From assembly GCA_021840255.1 (NCBI GenBank), contig JAKBYX010000001.1, positions 62,001 through 126,000 of the forward strand: 64,000 nt of DNA, given 5' to 3'. Made by a program: the position numbers and the translations under genes. The stretch's first letter is position 1. Each line of letters starts with the position of its first letter. Source of the DNA: Nitrospirota bacterium (GTDB lineage: Bacteria > Nitrospirota > Thermodesulfovibrionia > Thermodesulfovibrionales > JdFR-88). The notes below the pieces were generated by a model. It was given only the letters and a program-made list of their open reading frames with translations, ran no database searches and was not told where the DNA came from. Below, one piece after another: positions 27,608-35,683 of this stretch.

Positions 27608-29446
27608 CTATTTAAACCGGCCCAGGAACTTTTCGGCATTCATCGGGTCATGGAAAACAGATTCCTTGAGCCTCCTGAACCTGATCATCTTTTCCTTGCC
27701 GAAGTGCTTAGCTTTCAGCCTGCGTATTTCCGCATCCGCCTTGCCGGATGCCCGGATCATCTTACGGTATTCCTGAGGGTCGTTCTTTATTGAAAAGTCT
27801 CCTGGCGCCTTCCACTTGTCTTTCATATAGATCCATGAAGCGAAGTCGGCTAGCTTTGCGCCCTGGAGAGGCACGATGGGAGTCGTGTTTTTAAGGCCCT
27901 CTATCCGGATGCCGTTTTTGTCCGCCACTATCTGGTGAGTCCCTTTGAAAGGGAGAGCGCCCTGGTCTTCCTCGAACTGCCAGTTGGACGTGGAGACCTG
28001 TACCCCTCCTGGCCTGTGGCAGGACCCGCAACTTCTGGCCTTGCCGTAAGGGTGTGAGGCCTGTTCTATCTCCAGCCAGAGAAGCTGCTTATTGTCCGCG
28101 GGCAGCCCGCCCACCGTCCCAACGATGTAATATGCGTCTTCCGTCTGCCTGTCAGGCCAGCGGAACATTATCCGGGGTGAAGGGGGCACGTCTTTCCTGA
28201 AATTCCCGAGGCTGTGCGGCCATACCTTTACCGGCATCCAGCGGCCGTTCTGGTTCTTCATTATGATGGGAGGGCTTTGAATGCCGTAGTAGAGGGAATA
28301 TTTGACGAAGGGATTGGGCCTTCCAGCCACCTCTCCAGGCCCCCAAATCGTCAATTGGTATCCCCGAAGCTGGTTTAAATGGCAGGCCGCGCAATCAAGG
28401 TCCTTATGCACGCTTTCCGCCAGGGCGTCCTCTGCCTCTATGTGGCAGTCCTGGCAGGTGGCCTTGCGCATCATGTCCCCCATGCCCTTGGGGCCCATCT
28501 GATGGCAGTCCATGCACTGCAGGCCCTTGGTGTAGTGGATGTCCGGCGCCTCTCCGGTCGGTATGGAATATTCGCCGCCTATGTAGGTCTCGCCCCGTCT
28601 GCTTTGCATGGCGCCGGGGTGGCATATGCTCGTCCCTCTTCCGTCGCCCTCGCAGTTTACAGCGGGGGGCTTTTTGTCAAAATTATGCACTCCGGCAGTA
28701 GCACTGGGAGCGTAATGGCAGTCCAGGCATCCCGGGTGACAGACGTTGCAGAAGCGTTGTTTGGCCCTGGCCTGCTGCCTGGTGAAGGGCACATCCATCT
28801 CCGCGGCTATTTTTTTTGTGTTCGCGTAATCGAAGCCCTCTTCCTTCAACCTCTTTTGCGGCGGGACATCCGCGAAGGACGGGCCGCAGTTGTGAGGGCC
28901 ATAGGGAGAAAGCCATGTCCTCATGGTGCGCTGCCTGTAGTCCGCCCCCATGTCCGAAGTTTCGAACTGCTTCAGCTCCTCGGGGTGGCAGGAGGGCTGT
29001 GCGCACGTTTTTTTCACGATTGCCGGGTCAAAGTCCAGCGTGCCGGGGTTCCTATCCTGCCATAGCAGGTTCCTGACCTCGGGGTTCACATAGAACGTTC
29101 CATTCCGGGATTTCACCTTCGGCAGGAGGTCCCTGATGCCAAAGGGGCCGGTTGGCACGAGGGCGCCCGGCAGTATGTCCCTCCTGTTCAGGACCTTTCC
29201 GTCATATCCTATAAAAAGCGCTTTAAGCATACCTTTGTGGGCGTCTTTCATATCCTTGGCCCTTCCGTTTCCCAAGTGGCAATCGCGGCAGGTGGCGTTG
29301 GCATGATGGCTTTGCATGGCAACCATCTGCGGGGTGATATAGAATTCCGGGTAACCCAGCTTTGCAAGTTTTTCACGGTTTGAGTGGCAGTTTATGCAGC
29401 CCGTGCTCGTGTTCAGCCATGCCTTGTACCCAGAGAGGGCCAGCAC
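27608..29446 (-). CDS. Membrane-anchored multihaem c-type cytochrome (about eight haems or more)
   Basis: At least 612 residues with eight CxxCH motifs (CINCH, CRDCH, CNVCH, CLDCH, CMDCH, CQDCH, CAACH, CGSCH) plus a CAQPSCH and a long-spaced C-x10-CH that may bind further haems. It is the last gene of a DsrE/TusB-like operon under a sigma-54 promoter, so it probably moves electrons for sulfur chemistry in the periplasm. The GTG at 29446 cannot be the true start: the frame is open upstream and encodes a hydrophobic helix (KELLLSLIVAQFFIVLALSG), but no ATG, GTG or TTG is in that stretch. An ATT at 29533 after AGGCGAGG is the best candidate. Confidence 0.85.
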   Translation of the reverse strand: MLALSGYKAWLNTSTGCINCHSNREKLAKLGYPEFYITPQMVAMQSHHANATCRDCHLGNGRAKDMKDAHKGMLKALFIGYDGKVLNRRDILPGALVPTGPFGIRDLLPKVKSRNGTFYVNPEVRNLLWQDRNPGTLDFDPAIVKKTCAQPSCHPEELKQFETSDMGADYRQRTMRTWLSPYGPHNCGPSFADVPPQKRLKEEGFDYANTKKIAAEMDVPFTRQQARAKQRFCNVCHPGCLDCHYAPSATAGVHNFDKKPPAVNCEGDGRGTSICHPGAMQSRRGETYIGGEYSIPTGEAPDIHYTKGLQCMDCHQMGPKGMGDMMRKATCQDCHIEAEDALAESVHKDLDCAACHLNQLRGYQLTIWGPGEVAGRPNPFVKYSLYYGIQSPPIIMKNQNGRWMPVKVWPHSLGNFRKDVPPSPRIMFRWPDRQTEDAYYIVGTVGGLPADNKQLLWLEIEQASHPYGKARSCGSCHRPGGVQVSTSNWQFEEDQGALPFKGTHQIVADKNGIRIEGLKNTTPIVPLQGAKLADFASWIYMKDKWKAPGDFSIKNDPQEYRKMIRASGKADAEIRRLKAKHFGKEKMIRFRRLKESVFHDPMNAEKFLGRFK

Positions 29447-29553
29447 AATGAAAAATTGGGCAACAATAAGGGAAAGGAGCAGCTCCTTTGAAAAGATCCT
29501 TTTCAGTCTGCCTGGTTTTTTAGCGTAAAAAATCTTAACCTCGCCTGTTTTTA

Positions 29554-29856
29554 TTAAAGCACGATCACGACGTCTGATTCATTGCTCATGAGGGCATTGT
29601 CAAACTGGCTCCCGCAGGTGATGTGCCGGGGGACCAGACTTGTGCCAACGCCTTCTTTCCCCGCGCTGTGGGAGCAAAACGCCATCTTTACGCCTTCAAG
29701 CCGGCACAGGCCCGAATACTCCCCGTTCTCCAGTAGCCTGGTCCCGGAATCCATCGTGAATATGCTCACCTCGTGCCCTCTTGAAAGCGCCTCTTTCGTA
29801 ATGCCTATAATATCCTTCAGGTTATTGTCTGTGTTGACGAGCAGGCCTATTTTCAT
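29554..29856 (-). CDS. DsrE-family sulfur-relay protein
   Basis: 100 residues. The start is placed at the ATG at 29856 because GGAG precedes it; a GTG and an ATG slightly upstream (29874, 29868) are alternatives. The fold pattern (KIGLLVNTDNNLKDIIGITK, HEVSIFTMDSG, then a Cys-containing loop FCSHSAGKEG and ITCGSQFDNALM) is that of the DsrE/TusD group, where a Cys passes persulfide sulfur. The gene before it is a short TusB-like gene; the multihaem cytochrome follows after about 20 bases. Confidence 0.75.
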   Translation of the reverse strand: MKIGLLVNTDNNLKDIIGITKEALSRGHEVSIFTMDSGTRLLENGEYSGLCRLEGVKMAFCSHSAGKEGVGTSLVPRHITCGSQFDNALMSNESDVVIVL

Positions 29857-29883
29857 TTTTTTCTCCATTGCCACTTTTTTATA

Positions 29884-30057
29884 TTACCAAGAAATCACCT
29901 TGTCGTTTTTTTCCACCATTTCCAGCAGCTCCTTGTAGTCCTTGTTTTCCCTCAGGTCAAAAAGGGAGATGTCATTATCGATTCCCTGCTGCTCGATAAT
30001 GGACTTTAACGTCCCGCGGGTTTTTTCCCCGCTGTGCAATATATACAGTATCTTCAT
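29884..30057 (-). CDS. Short TusB/DsrH-like protein
   Basis: 57 residues, ATG at 30057 with AGGAGGGG six bases upstream. The beginning MKILYILHSGEKTRGTLK and the end DYKELLEMVEKNDKVISW match the DsrH/TusB pattern, in which the protein ends in a Trp. The family usually has about 95 residues, so a middle part is missing: it lacks the loop that carries the active Cys in DsrH. It is flanked by two DsrE-like genes on the same strand (30073-30348 and 29554-29856), recalling the DsrEFH order. It lies below common length cut-offs and is easily missed. Confidence 0.7.
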   Translation of the reverse strand: MKILYILHSGEKTRGTLKSIIEQQGIDNDISLFDLRENKDYKELLEMVEKNDKVISW

Positions 30058-30072
30058 CTTCCCCTCCTTATT

Positions 30073-30348
30073 TCAGTAGGGCAGCACAAGATCATAACCG
30101 GTGAGCCTTTTTGCCATTTCCGCGGTAGAAATATATGTAAGCCCCCCGCTTTTGTCCGGGTAGTTCGTATAAAGGCTCATACCCATATCCTTCATCGTCT
30201 CGATGTTCATGATATTGTCCTCTGAGGGCCCCACCGGCCCGTCGAGTATGTAAACGTCTATGGCGTCTTCAAGAAGCGTCACCCCTAGCGCCATCCTGAG
30301 CGCCTCATCCTGCCTGTCCCTTACAAGCACCGCTATTTTTTTGGGCAT
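30073..30348 (-). CDS. DsrE-like protein, first gene of the operon
   Basis: 91 residues. IAVLVRDRQDEALRMALGVT and the following AIDVYILDGPV resemble the N-terminal beta-alpha-beta unit of DsrE/TusD proteins. There is no Cys at all, so if it is a DsrE-fold protein it is a structural rather than a sulfur-carrying subunit. RBS GGAGGAAA precedes the start. A sigma-54 promoter (30397-30411) lies 49 bases upstream of the ATG. Confidence 0.7.
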   Translation of the reverse strand: MPKKIAVLVRDRQDEALRMALGVTLLEDAIDVYILDGPVGPSEDNIMNIETMKDMGMSLYTNYPDKSGGLTYISTAEMAKRLTGYDLVLPY

Positions 30349-30396
30349 GCATTTTCCTCCATTGTTTTTAATTTGCGCTGCTTCCCATATATTTTC

Positions 30397-30411
30397 GCAA
30401 ATTACGTGCCA
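30397..30411 (-). promoter_or_regulatory. Sigma-54 promoter of the DsrE/TusB/cytochrome operon
   Basis: On the minus strand TGGCAC (30411-30406), five bases, then TTGC (30400-30397): a perfect -24/-12 element. Predicted start near 30385, 37 bases before the ATG. No matching enhancer dyad was recognised upstream. Confidence 0.85.
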
Positions 30412-30602
30412 TGTGCGGCCGGGGGGAGGATTAGACCATAAGGCGATTTGACTTTACGGTTAGGCGGCAACTATATTAAAAAAAAGGATTTCGGGGAAAC
30501 GGCTTTTTAAAAAAGGAACCGGGTTAAAAAAGTACGGGCGCGCTTCGTCTTTTCTTTATTGTTTCCTCCCAGTTTGCGGCTGGCCTGGCGCTTGGCTCCA
30601 TA

Positions 30603-31637
30603 ATGTACCGGTCGGATTTCTGCATGGCCGGAGTTTTTCGCGATGCCTACCTGTTCAGGGATTATCACCGGATGAAGGCTTTTTTTCTTCTTGTTTGCCT
30701 CCTTGCTTTATTCTTGTATCTTATAAGGCATTTCAATCTGATATCCACCTACCCCCCGTCTTTTTTTGGCACCCCTTCGGCTGCGGACCTGTGCGGCGGG
30801 TTCATCTTTGGCATAGGTATGGTGCTTGGCGGCGGGTGCCTGCTGAGCACCCTGTACAAGCTTGGGTCCGGGCACACGGTAAGCGCCATTACGTTCTGCG
30901 GAGTCCTGTTTGGAGGGTTTGTGTCGGCCGCGTTTTATCCCATGTTCCGGTCGTTTGCAGCCTCAACCGTTCTGCTTGGGGACAAGACAGCCCTGGAGCA
31001 CATAGTGGGGAGCGCAGGGGTCCCCGTGCTTGTCACCTCTGTGCTGGCCGCCTCGCTTGCCCTCAGATGGGCCAGAAAGGGGGGATGGTCGCAGCCGGCC
31101 TACGCCCGCGGATACCTGCCTCTATGGAAGGCCTCTTTTATCATGGCCTTTGTCATAGCCCTGGTGGTGGCCTTTTCCGGCAGGCCCCTGGCGGTAGGCA
31201 TGGGATACGCCAAACTCTCCGGTATTGTTGGCGGGCTGTTTCTTCCCTCCCTGACCGGGAAGCTGGAATTTTTCCATACCGAGGCCCCAAGGCTGCTTTA
31301 CGGCCGCATAATGGATGGCGGGGCCGGACCGGCATTCGATTCCGTCGCACTGACCCAGTTTTCCCTGATGGCGGGGGTTGTGGGAGGGTCCTTCATCTCG
31401 TCATTTAAGCTAGGGGAGTTTCGGATAACGCGCATGCCCCCGGGGAGGCAGGCCTTCTCGGCTTTTTTGGGCGGGATGCTTATGGCCGCCGGCGCGCTTA
31501 TGGCCGGGGGGTGCAATTTGTGGCACCTGATCGGGGGGGTGCCCCTTTTTGCGCTTCAAAGCATGGTTTTTGCTTTAGGTATAGCTGGAGGGTCCTTCCT
31601 GGGGGCCGTCTTTATTCGAAGGGCCGTTATCCGTTGA
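30603..31637 (+). CDS. YeeE/YedE-family sulfur-compound transporter (TsuA-like)
   Basis: At least 344 residues with about eight or nine membrane helices and the family cysteines in RSDFCMAG, GGGCLLSTLYKLG and MAGGCNLWHLIGG. E. coli YeeE (TsuA) and the Spirochaeta YeeE move thiosulfate with help from these Cys and a TusA-like partner. The start is doubtful: residues upstream of the ATG at 30603 (SSQFAAGLALGSI) look like part of helix 1 of the family, and the frame is open from 30528, but no start codon of ATG, GTG or TTG type is in that part. A TusA-like gene follows within 25 bases. Confidence 0.85.
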   Translation: MYRSDFCMAGVFRDAYLFRDYHRMKAFFLLVCLLALFLYLIRHFNLISTYPPSFFGTPSAADLCGGFIFGIGMVLGGGCLLSTLYKLGSGHTVSAITFCGVLFGGFVSAAFYPMFRSFAASTVLLGDKTALEHIVGSAGVPVLVTSVLAASLALRWARKGGWSQPAYARGYLPLWKASFIMAFVIALVVAFSGRPLAVGMGYAKLSGIVGGLFLPSLTGKLEFFHTEAPRLLYGRIMDGGAGPAFDSVALTQFSLMAGVVGGSFISSFKLGEFRITRMPPGRQAFSAFLGGMLMAAGALMAGGCNLWHLIGGVPLFALQSMVFALGIAGGSFLGAVFIRRAVIR

Positions 31638-31659
31638 ACGAATGGAGCGGGAGGTAGCC

Positions 31660-31911
31660 ATGCGACAAGCTGCGGAGGACATAGTCCTCGACATAAGGGG
31701 GCAGATATGCCCCGCATGCCTCATGATCACTCTGCGAGAGCTGAACAGCAACAAGGAAAAACTTAAAAATGAAAAGGCAAGGCTTGTGGTCAAGACGGAC
31801 CATCGCGACGCGACAAGGACGATACCGAGTGCGGCATTCGCTATGGGGTACAGAGTGTCTGTCTTGCAGAGGGACAAGTATTACGAGATAGCCATGGAGT
31901 ATGAAAAATGA
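31660..31911 (+). CDS. TusA/SirA-like sulfur carrier with CPAC motif
   Basis: 83 residues from the ATG at 31660, which has GGGAGGT four bases upstream. DIRGQICPACLMITLREL is the TusA helix, with CPAC in place of the usual CPxP; the Cys carries persulfide sulfur. It sits between a YeeE transporter and a histidine kinase, overlapping the kinase start by 4 bp. Likely receives sulfur from YeeE, as TsuB does from TsuA. Confidence 0.88.
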   Translation: MRQAAEDIVLDIRGQICPACLMITLRELNSNKEKLKNEKARLVVKTDHRDATRTIPSAAFAMGYRVSVLQRDKYYEIAMEYEK

Positions 31912-33197
31912 GCGGCCTCGAAGAGATCGAGAAGACAGACCCCAGGCTGGGCAACGAACGGCTGAAAAGATATATCCGCGAAAAGGTGAACCACCTCCTG
32001 TCCGTGATGGGCACAAAGCCTCTGAGCAGGGAGGAACTGGATGACAATACCCTTCTGGAGCTCGACCCGATAGGCATAATAGCGCTTTCCTTTGAGCAGA
32101 TACTCGAGCACCAGAAAGACACCAACGAGCGGCTTACCGTCGCCAAAGACCAGCTTCAGGCCGTCTTCGACGCCGTGGGCGTCTGCATATCGATAATAGA
32201 CGAGGACATGAGGATAGTTAATTGCAACGAAAAGCAGAAGGAGATGCTCGTCTCCGCAAATACGGAGGTGATCGGAAGGCACTGCTATGAGATATACTGT
32301 GGCAAGGATTCTCCGAGCCTGGACTGTCCGGCCGTAGAGACCCTGGCAACCGGCAGGCCCGTTTTCATCAGGGAGGTGAAAAAAAAGAACAAGCATTTCC
32401 AGATAGTCACGTCCCCGATGAAGGACGCGGAAGGGCGGGTGACCGGCGCCATCGAGGTTTCGATGGATGTCACCGAAAAAAAGAAGGCCGAAGAGCTGAT
32501 GCGCCAGGCTGAAAAACTCACCGCTATAGGGCTTCTTGCCGGAGGTATAGCCCATGAGCTCAACAATCCGCTTGGCAACATATTGGGTTACGCCACGCTC
32601 CTGCTTAAAGACGGGGAATCCGGCTTGGGCCCCGGGCAAAAGGAAAAACTTGAGATAATAGTGGAGCAGGCAAAAAAGGGCAGTGAGATCATAAGGGGCC
32701 TCCTGGATTTTTCCCGCCAGTCGGTTCCCGCGTTCCAGGACATCCTCATTAACGACATAATAATGAAAACCGTGCGCACCCTTCAAAACAGGCTTGCCTG
32801 CCAGGGCATAAAAGTGGACACCGCGCTTGCCGATGGGCTGATCGTGCGTGCCGACCCTCGGAAGATAGAGCTGGTTTTCCTGAACCTGATGCTCAATTCG
32901 ATACAGGCCTTTGAGGGGATGGACAGGAAGGGCAAGGCCATAAGCGTAAGGGCGGTCCGCGAAGGGGGCCTGATCCAGGTAAAGGTGGCGGACAACGGGC
33001 CGGGAATACCCGAAGACATACTTTCAAACATATTCGACCCGTTCTTTACCACAAAGCCCGTCGGAAAAGGGGCGGGGCTCGGGTTGTCCATCTGCTCGGG
33101 TGTCATCAGGGAACACAAGGGCTCTATCCACGCCGCCAGCGAGCCAGGGAAAGGGACGGAATTCACCGTCTCGCTCCCGGCGGGCGTGAAAGGCTGA
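31908..33197 (+). CDS. Cytoplasmic PAS histidine kinase (NtrB-like)
   Basis: 429 residues with no membrane helix. An N-terminal helical region, a PAS domain (about 82-195) that contains several Cys (GVCISII, NCNEK, HCYEIYCG, LDCPA), HisKA with the His in GGIAHELNNPLGNILGY, and HATPase with NLMLNSIQAF and DNGPGIP. The Cys-rich PAS suggests redox or sulfur-species sensing. The partner regulator follows 21 bp later. The gene is coupled to tusA by a 4-bp overlap, so kinase synthesis is tied to the transporter. Confidence 0.9.
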   Translation: MSGLEEIEKTDPRLGNERLKRYIREKVNHLLSVMGTKPLSREELDDNTLLELDPIGIIALSFEQILEHQKDTNERLTVAKDQLQAVFDAVGVCISIIDEDMRIVNCNEKQKEMLVSANTEVIGRHCYEIYCGKDSPSLDCPAVETLATGRPVFIREVKKKNKHFQIVTSPMKDAEGRVTGAIEVSMDVTEKKKAEELMRQAEKLTAIGLLAGGIAHELNNPLGNILGYATLLLKDGESGLGPGQKEKLEIIVEQAKKGSEIIRGLLDFSRQSVPAFQDILINDIIMKTVRTLQNRLACQGIKVDTALADGLIVRADPRKIELVFLNLMLNSIQAFEGMDRKGKAISVRAVREGGLIQVKVADNGPGIPEDILSNIFDPFFTTKPVGKGAGLGLSICSGVIREHKGSIHAASEPGKGTEFTVSLPAGVKG

Positions 33198-33218
33198 ACC
33201 GGAAAGGGGGGCGGTTTT

Positions 33219-34562
33219 TTGTTCAGGGTCCTTGTGGTGGAAGACGACCTCAGAATGAGGGGCCTCATCAAGGAGCTCCTTGAGAAGCAGGGCTACAGCG
33301 TTACCGGAAGCCAAAACGGAACGGAGGCCATACCGCTTATAAGAGAGCAGGATTTCGACGTCATCCTTACAGATCTCAGGATGCCGGACTCTGACGGCAT
33401 GGAAGTCCTGGCCTGTGCAAAGGAGCTTAGCCCCTTCACCCCGGTTGTGATGATAACGGGTTTTGCCACGGTGGATTCCGCCGTCGGAGCGATGAAGGAG
33501 GGGGCCTATGACTACATACAGAAACCCTTCGAACCCGACGTCCTTCTGTTTACGGTAAAGAGAGCGGCGGAGTACCGCAGGCTTGTCGATGAAAACCTTA
33601 AGCTTTCCGCGGGGCCGGAAAGAGATGCCGATTACGAGTTCGTGGGCTCGAGCCGGGCGGTTTCGGAGCTTAAAAAACTGGTCGGGAAAGTGGCCCCTCT
33701 GGACACTACGGTGCTTATACAGGGGGAAACCGGAACGGGCAAGGAGATGATAGCAAGGCTCATTCACAGGCTCGGCCCCAGGGCCCTGGAAAAATTCCTG
33801 CCGGTAAACTGCGGGGCCTTGCCGGAAACGCTTATAGAGGCGGAGCTCTTCGGATATGAAAAGGGCTCTTTCACGGGCGCTTCCGCCAGGAAGAAAGGGC
33901 TTTTCGAGGCATCGGACCGGGGCACGATATTCCTGGACGAGCTGAACAGCGCGTCCCCCTCCCTCCAGATTAAATTGCTCAGGGTCCTGCAGGAAGGCAG
34001 TTTCATGAGGGTGGGGGGCACGGAACCGGTATCCGTAAATGTGCGAGTGATAGCCGCCTGCAACACGGACCTTGCCAAAGACGTGGAGGAAGGCAGATTC
34101 AGGAAAGACCTTTTTTACCGCCTGAACATCATTTCGATTGCCATCCCTCCGCTCAGGGAACGCAGGGATGACATCCCATATCTGGCCCGCCATTTCCTTT
34201 TAAAGTACCGCGGCAGGCTCTCGAAGGAAATAAATTCCATCTCGCCTGAAGCCATCGCCGCACTGGTAGAGTATCCGTGGCCTGGGAACGTGAGGGAGTT
34301 GGAAAACTGCATAGAGCACGCGGTCGTCATCGAAGGGGGCAGCGAGATAACAGCGAGGTCCCTTCAAAAGGAAATACTCAAAAGGAAACATGGCTCCATT
34401 CCCCTCGCGCACATGGGAGGCTTCAAGCTGGAAGATACAGAAAAAGTCCTCATCCAGAAAGCCCTGAGCGCCTTTGACGGGCAGAAGGCCAAGGCCGCCG
34501 AAGCCCTTGGCATAAGCATTACGACCCTATGGAGAAAACTTAAAAAGCTGAACCTCGAATAA
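33219..34562 (+). CDS. NtrC-family sigma-54 activator
   Basis: 447 residues, TTG start with a purine-rich RBS. Receiver domain with EDD near the N-terminus and the phospho-Asp in VILTDLRMPDSDG, AAA+ domain with Walker A GETGTGKEM, GSFTGA loop (the GAFTGA sigma-54 contact, A to S), Walker B IFLDEL, and a Fis-type helix-turn-helix (AEALGISITTLWRKLKKL). It is encoded just ahead of a sigma-54 promoter with a 43-bp dyad, its likely target. Confidence 0.95.
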   Translation: MFRVLVVEDDLRMRGLIKELLEKQGYSVTGSQNGTEAIPLIREQDFDVILTDLRMPDSDGMEVLACAKELSPFTPVVMITGFATVDSAVGAMKEGAYDYIQKPFEPDVLLFTVKRAAEYRRLVDENLKLSAGPERDADYEFVGSSRAVSELKKLVGKVAPLDTTVLIQGETGTGKEMIARLIHRLGPRALEKFLPVNCGALPETLIEAELFGYEKGSFTGASARKKGLFEASDRGTIFLDELNSASPSLQIKLLRVLQEGSFMRVGGTEPVSVNVRVIAACNTDLAKDVEEGRFRKDLFYRLNIISIAIPPLRERRDDIPYLARHFLLKYRGRLSKEINSISPEAIAALVEYPWPGNVRELENCIEHAVVIEGGSEITARSLQKEILKRKHGSIPLAHMGGFKLEDTEKVLIQKALSAFDGQKAKAAEALGISITTLWRKLKKLNLE

Positions 34563-34629
34563 AGGTTTTTTTCTTTTCAGGTCCTTCCCGGTCTTTCATC
34601 TCCCGCGATTCTCTCATCTAAAAGCAAAT

Positions 34630-34672
34630 ATTGCATTTCAAAATGAAAAACTATTTCATCTTGAAATGCAAT
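34630..34672. promoter_or_regulatory. Enhancer-like dyad upstream of the sigma-54 promoter
   Basis: Arms ATTGCATTTCAAAATGAAA (34630-34648) and its near-perfect complement (34654-34672, one mismatch) are separated by 5 bp. Each arm holds a TTTCA-N3-TGAAA palindrome, centres 18 bp apart. The dyad centre is about 96 bp upstream of the predicted start, where NtrC-type activators bind. It lacks the GC core and T-run of a terminator. Confidence 0.75.
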
Positions 34673-34721
34673 CTGCATCAGGGCGCTGTCAGATAATCCC
34701 CTCCTGATGGCACGACCCTTC

Positions 34722-34736
34722 TGGCACTTCTCTTGC
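34722..34736 (+). promoter_or_regulatory. Sigma-54 promoter of the amzA-YeeE-rhodanese-porin operon
   Basis: TGGCAC (34722-34727), five bases, TTGC (34733-34736): a perfect -24/-12 match. Predicted start about 34747, ahead of the archaemetzincin gene. Confidence 0.9.
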
Positions 34737-34779
34737 TTTATACATGTGAAGGCCGGTCCGCAAGACGGAAATCAAAAGG

Positions 34780-35442
34780 ATGGCTGGAGGGAGAAACTTG
34801 AGGCAGACAGTTGCGGAAGAAATGGGAGAAACCTTTCCTGAAGCAGAAACTCTCTGCGCCCCCGGAATGAAAGATCTTTCCGGTGGAAAAGGCGCCATCG
34901 CCCTTGTCCCGGCCGCAGGCATAAGCGCGCGGGTCCTGGACAACATGAAGATGGCCGTTCAAAGCGCCTTTGGCGAGGAGGCGCTGCTGGTCATGGGTGC
35001 GGAGGGCGAGGGCTGGGTCTGCCCTTCTGGCGGCCCGGGCCGGCAGGTGCCGGCATCCTGTCTTATCACGCGGCTGGCGCCTCTGCGCAAGGCCTTTGAA
35101 AGGGTGCTTGGCGTAGTGGATACGGGCCTCTCACATCCCGGCGTCAATCACGTGTTCGGTTTTACCGATCCTGAGAGCCGCGTGTCCGTCATGTCGCTTT
35201 ACCATTTGGGCAGAAAAGGGGAAGCCCCCGCCAAGGTCGCCCGGCGGGCCTCCAAGACGGCGATACACGAGCTTGGACATTCCTATGGGCTCCCCCACTG
35301 CAGGGACCATAGGTGCGTAATGTTCTTTTCATTCAATCTGACCGATACGGACTACAAGGATAGCGGGTTCTGCAAAAAATGCGGCAAAGAGCTTTCCATG
35401 CGATTGAACCCGGGTGTTCATGAAAGAAAGGAGGTCTGCTGA
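34780..35442 (+). CDS. amzA: Archaemetzincin-like zinc peptidase
   Basis: About 220 residues; a TTG start at 34798 with GGAGGG just before it is as likely as the ATG at 34780. The C-terminal half has the full archaemetzincin signature: HELGHSYGLPHC, four residues, CVM, then CKKC. The first site binds the catalytic zinc, the four Cys a structural one. The N-terminal region (GVNHVFGFTDPESRVSVMSL) fits the family too. Archaemetzincins are common in archaea, rare in bacteria and lack a defined substrate. No signal peptide is seen, so it is probably cytoplasmic. First gene of a sigma-54 operon devoted to sulfur proteins. Confidence 0.85.
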   Translation: MAGGRNLRQTVAEEMGETFPEAETLCAPGMKDLSGGKGAIALVPAAGISARVLDNMKMAVQSAFGEEALLVMGAEGEGWVCPSGGPGRQVPASCLITRLAPLRKAFERVLGVVDTGLSHPGVNHVFGFTDPESRVSVMSLYHLGRKGEAPAKVARRASKTAIHELGHSYGLPHCRDHRCVMFFSFNLTDTDYKDSGFCKKCGKELSMRLNPGVHERKEVC

Positions 35443-35627
35443 TGAGCGGTGAAGTGAAGGCGGGTCTGACCCTGCCGTGGCTTTGGGTTGCGATAATAAT
35501 TGCCTATCTTGCCCTGGGGTTCATGTTGCCGCCCTGGGATGGGTCTTTAAAGACGCTCGCCAAAAGTAAGATCCAAACCAAGGCCCCTGATGATCTTAAA
35601 AAACAGTCTAACAGCCTGGTGTTCTGA
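35442..35627 (+). CDS. Small single-pass membrane protein
   Basis: 61 residues with one membrane helix (LPWLWVAIIIAYLALGFML) and a polar C-terminal tail. The ATG shares its first base with the archaemetzincin TGA, so the two are translationally coupled. No family recognised; possibly an anchor for another operon product. Confidence 0.65.
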   Translation: MSGEVKAGLTLPWLWVAIIIAYLALGFMLPPWDGSLKTLAKSKIQTKAPDDLKKQSNSLVF

Positions 35628-35683
35628 GATGAGAGTGAGACTTGAAGGAAAAAGCAAAAGATGTCCGGGAAAAGGGGATTGAG

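Noticed and set aside
30412-30602. Enhancer dyad for the DsrE operon promoter
   Set aside because: Only short palindromic scraps (TTTCGGGGAAA, AACCGGGTT) are present; neither known motif in this window is repeated.
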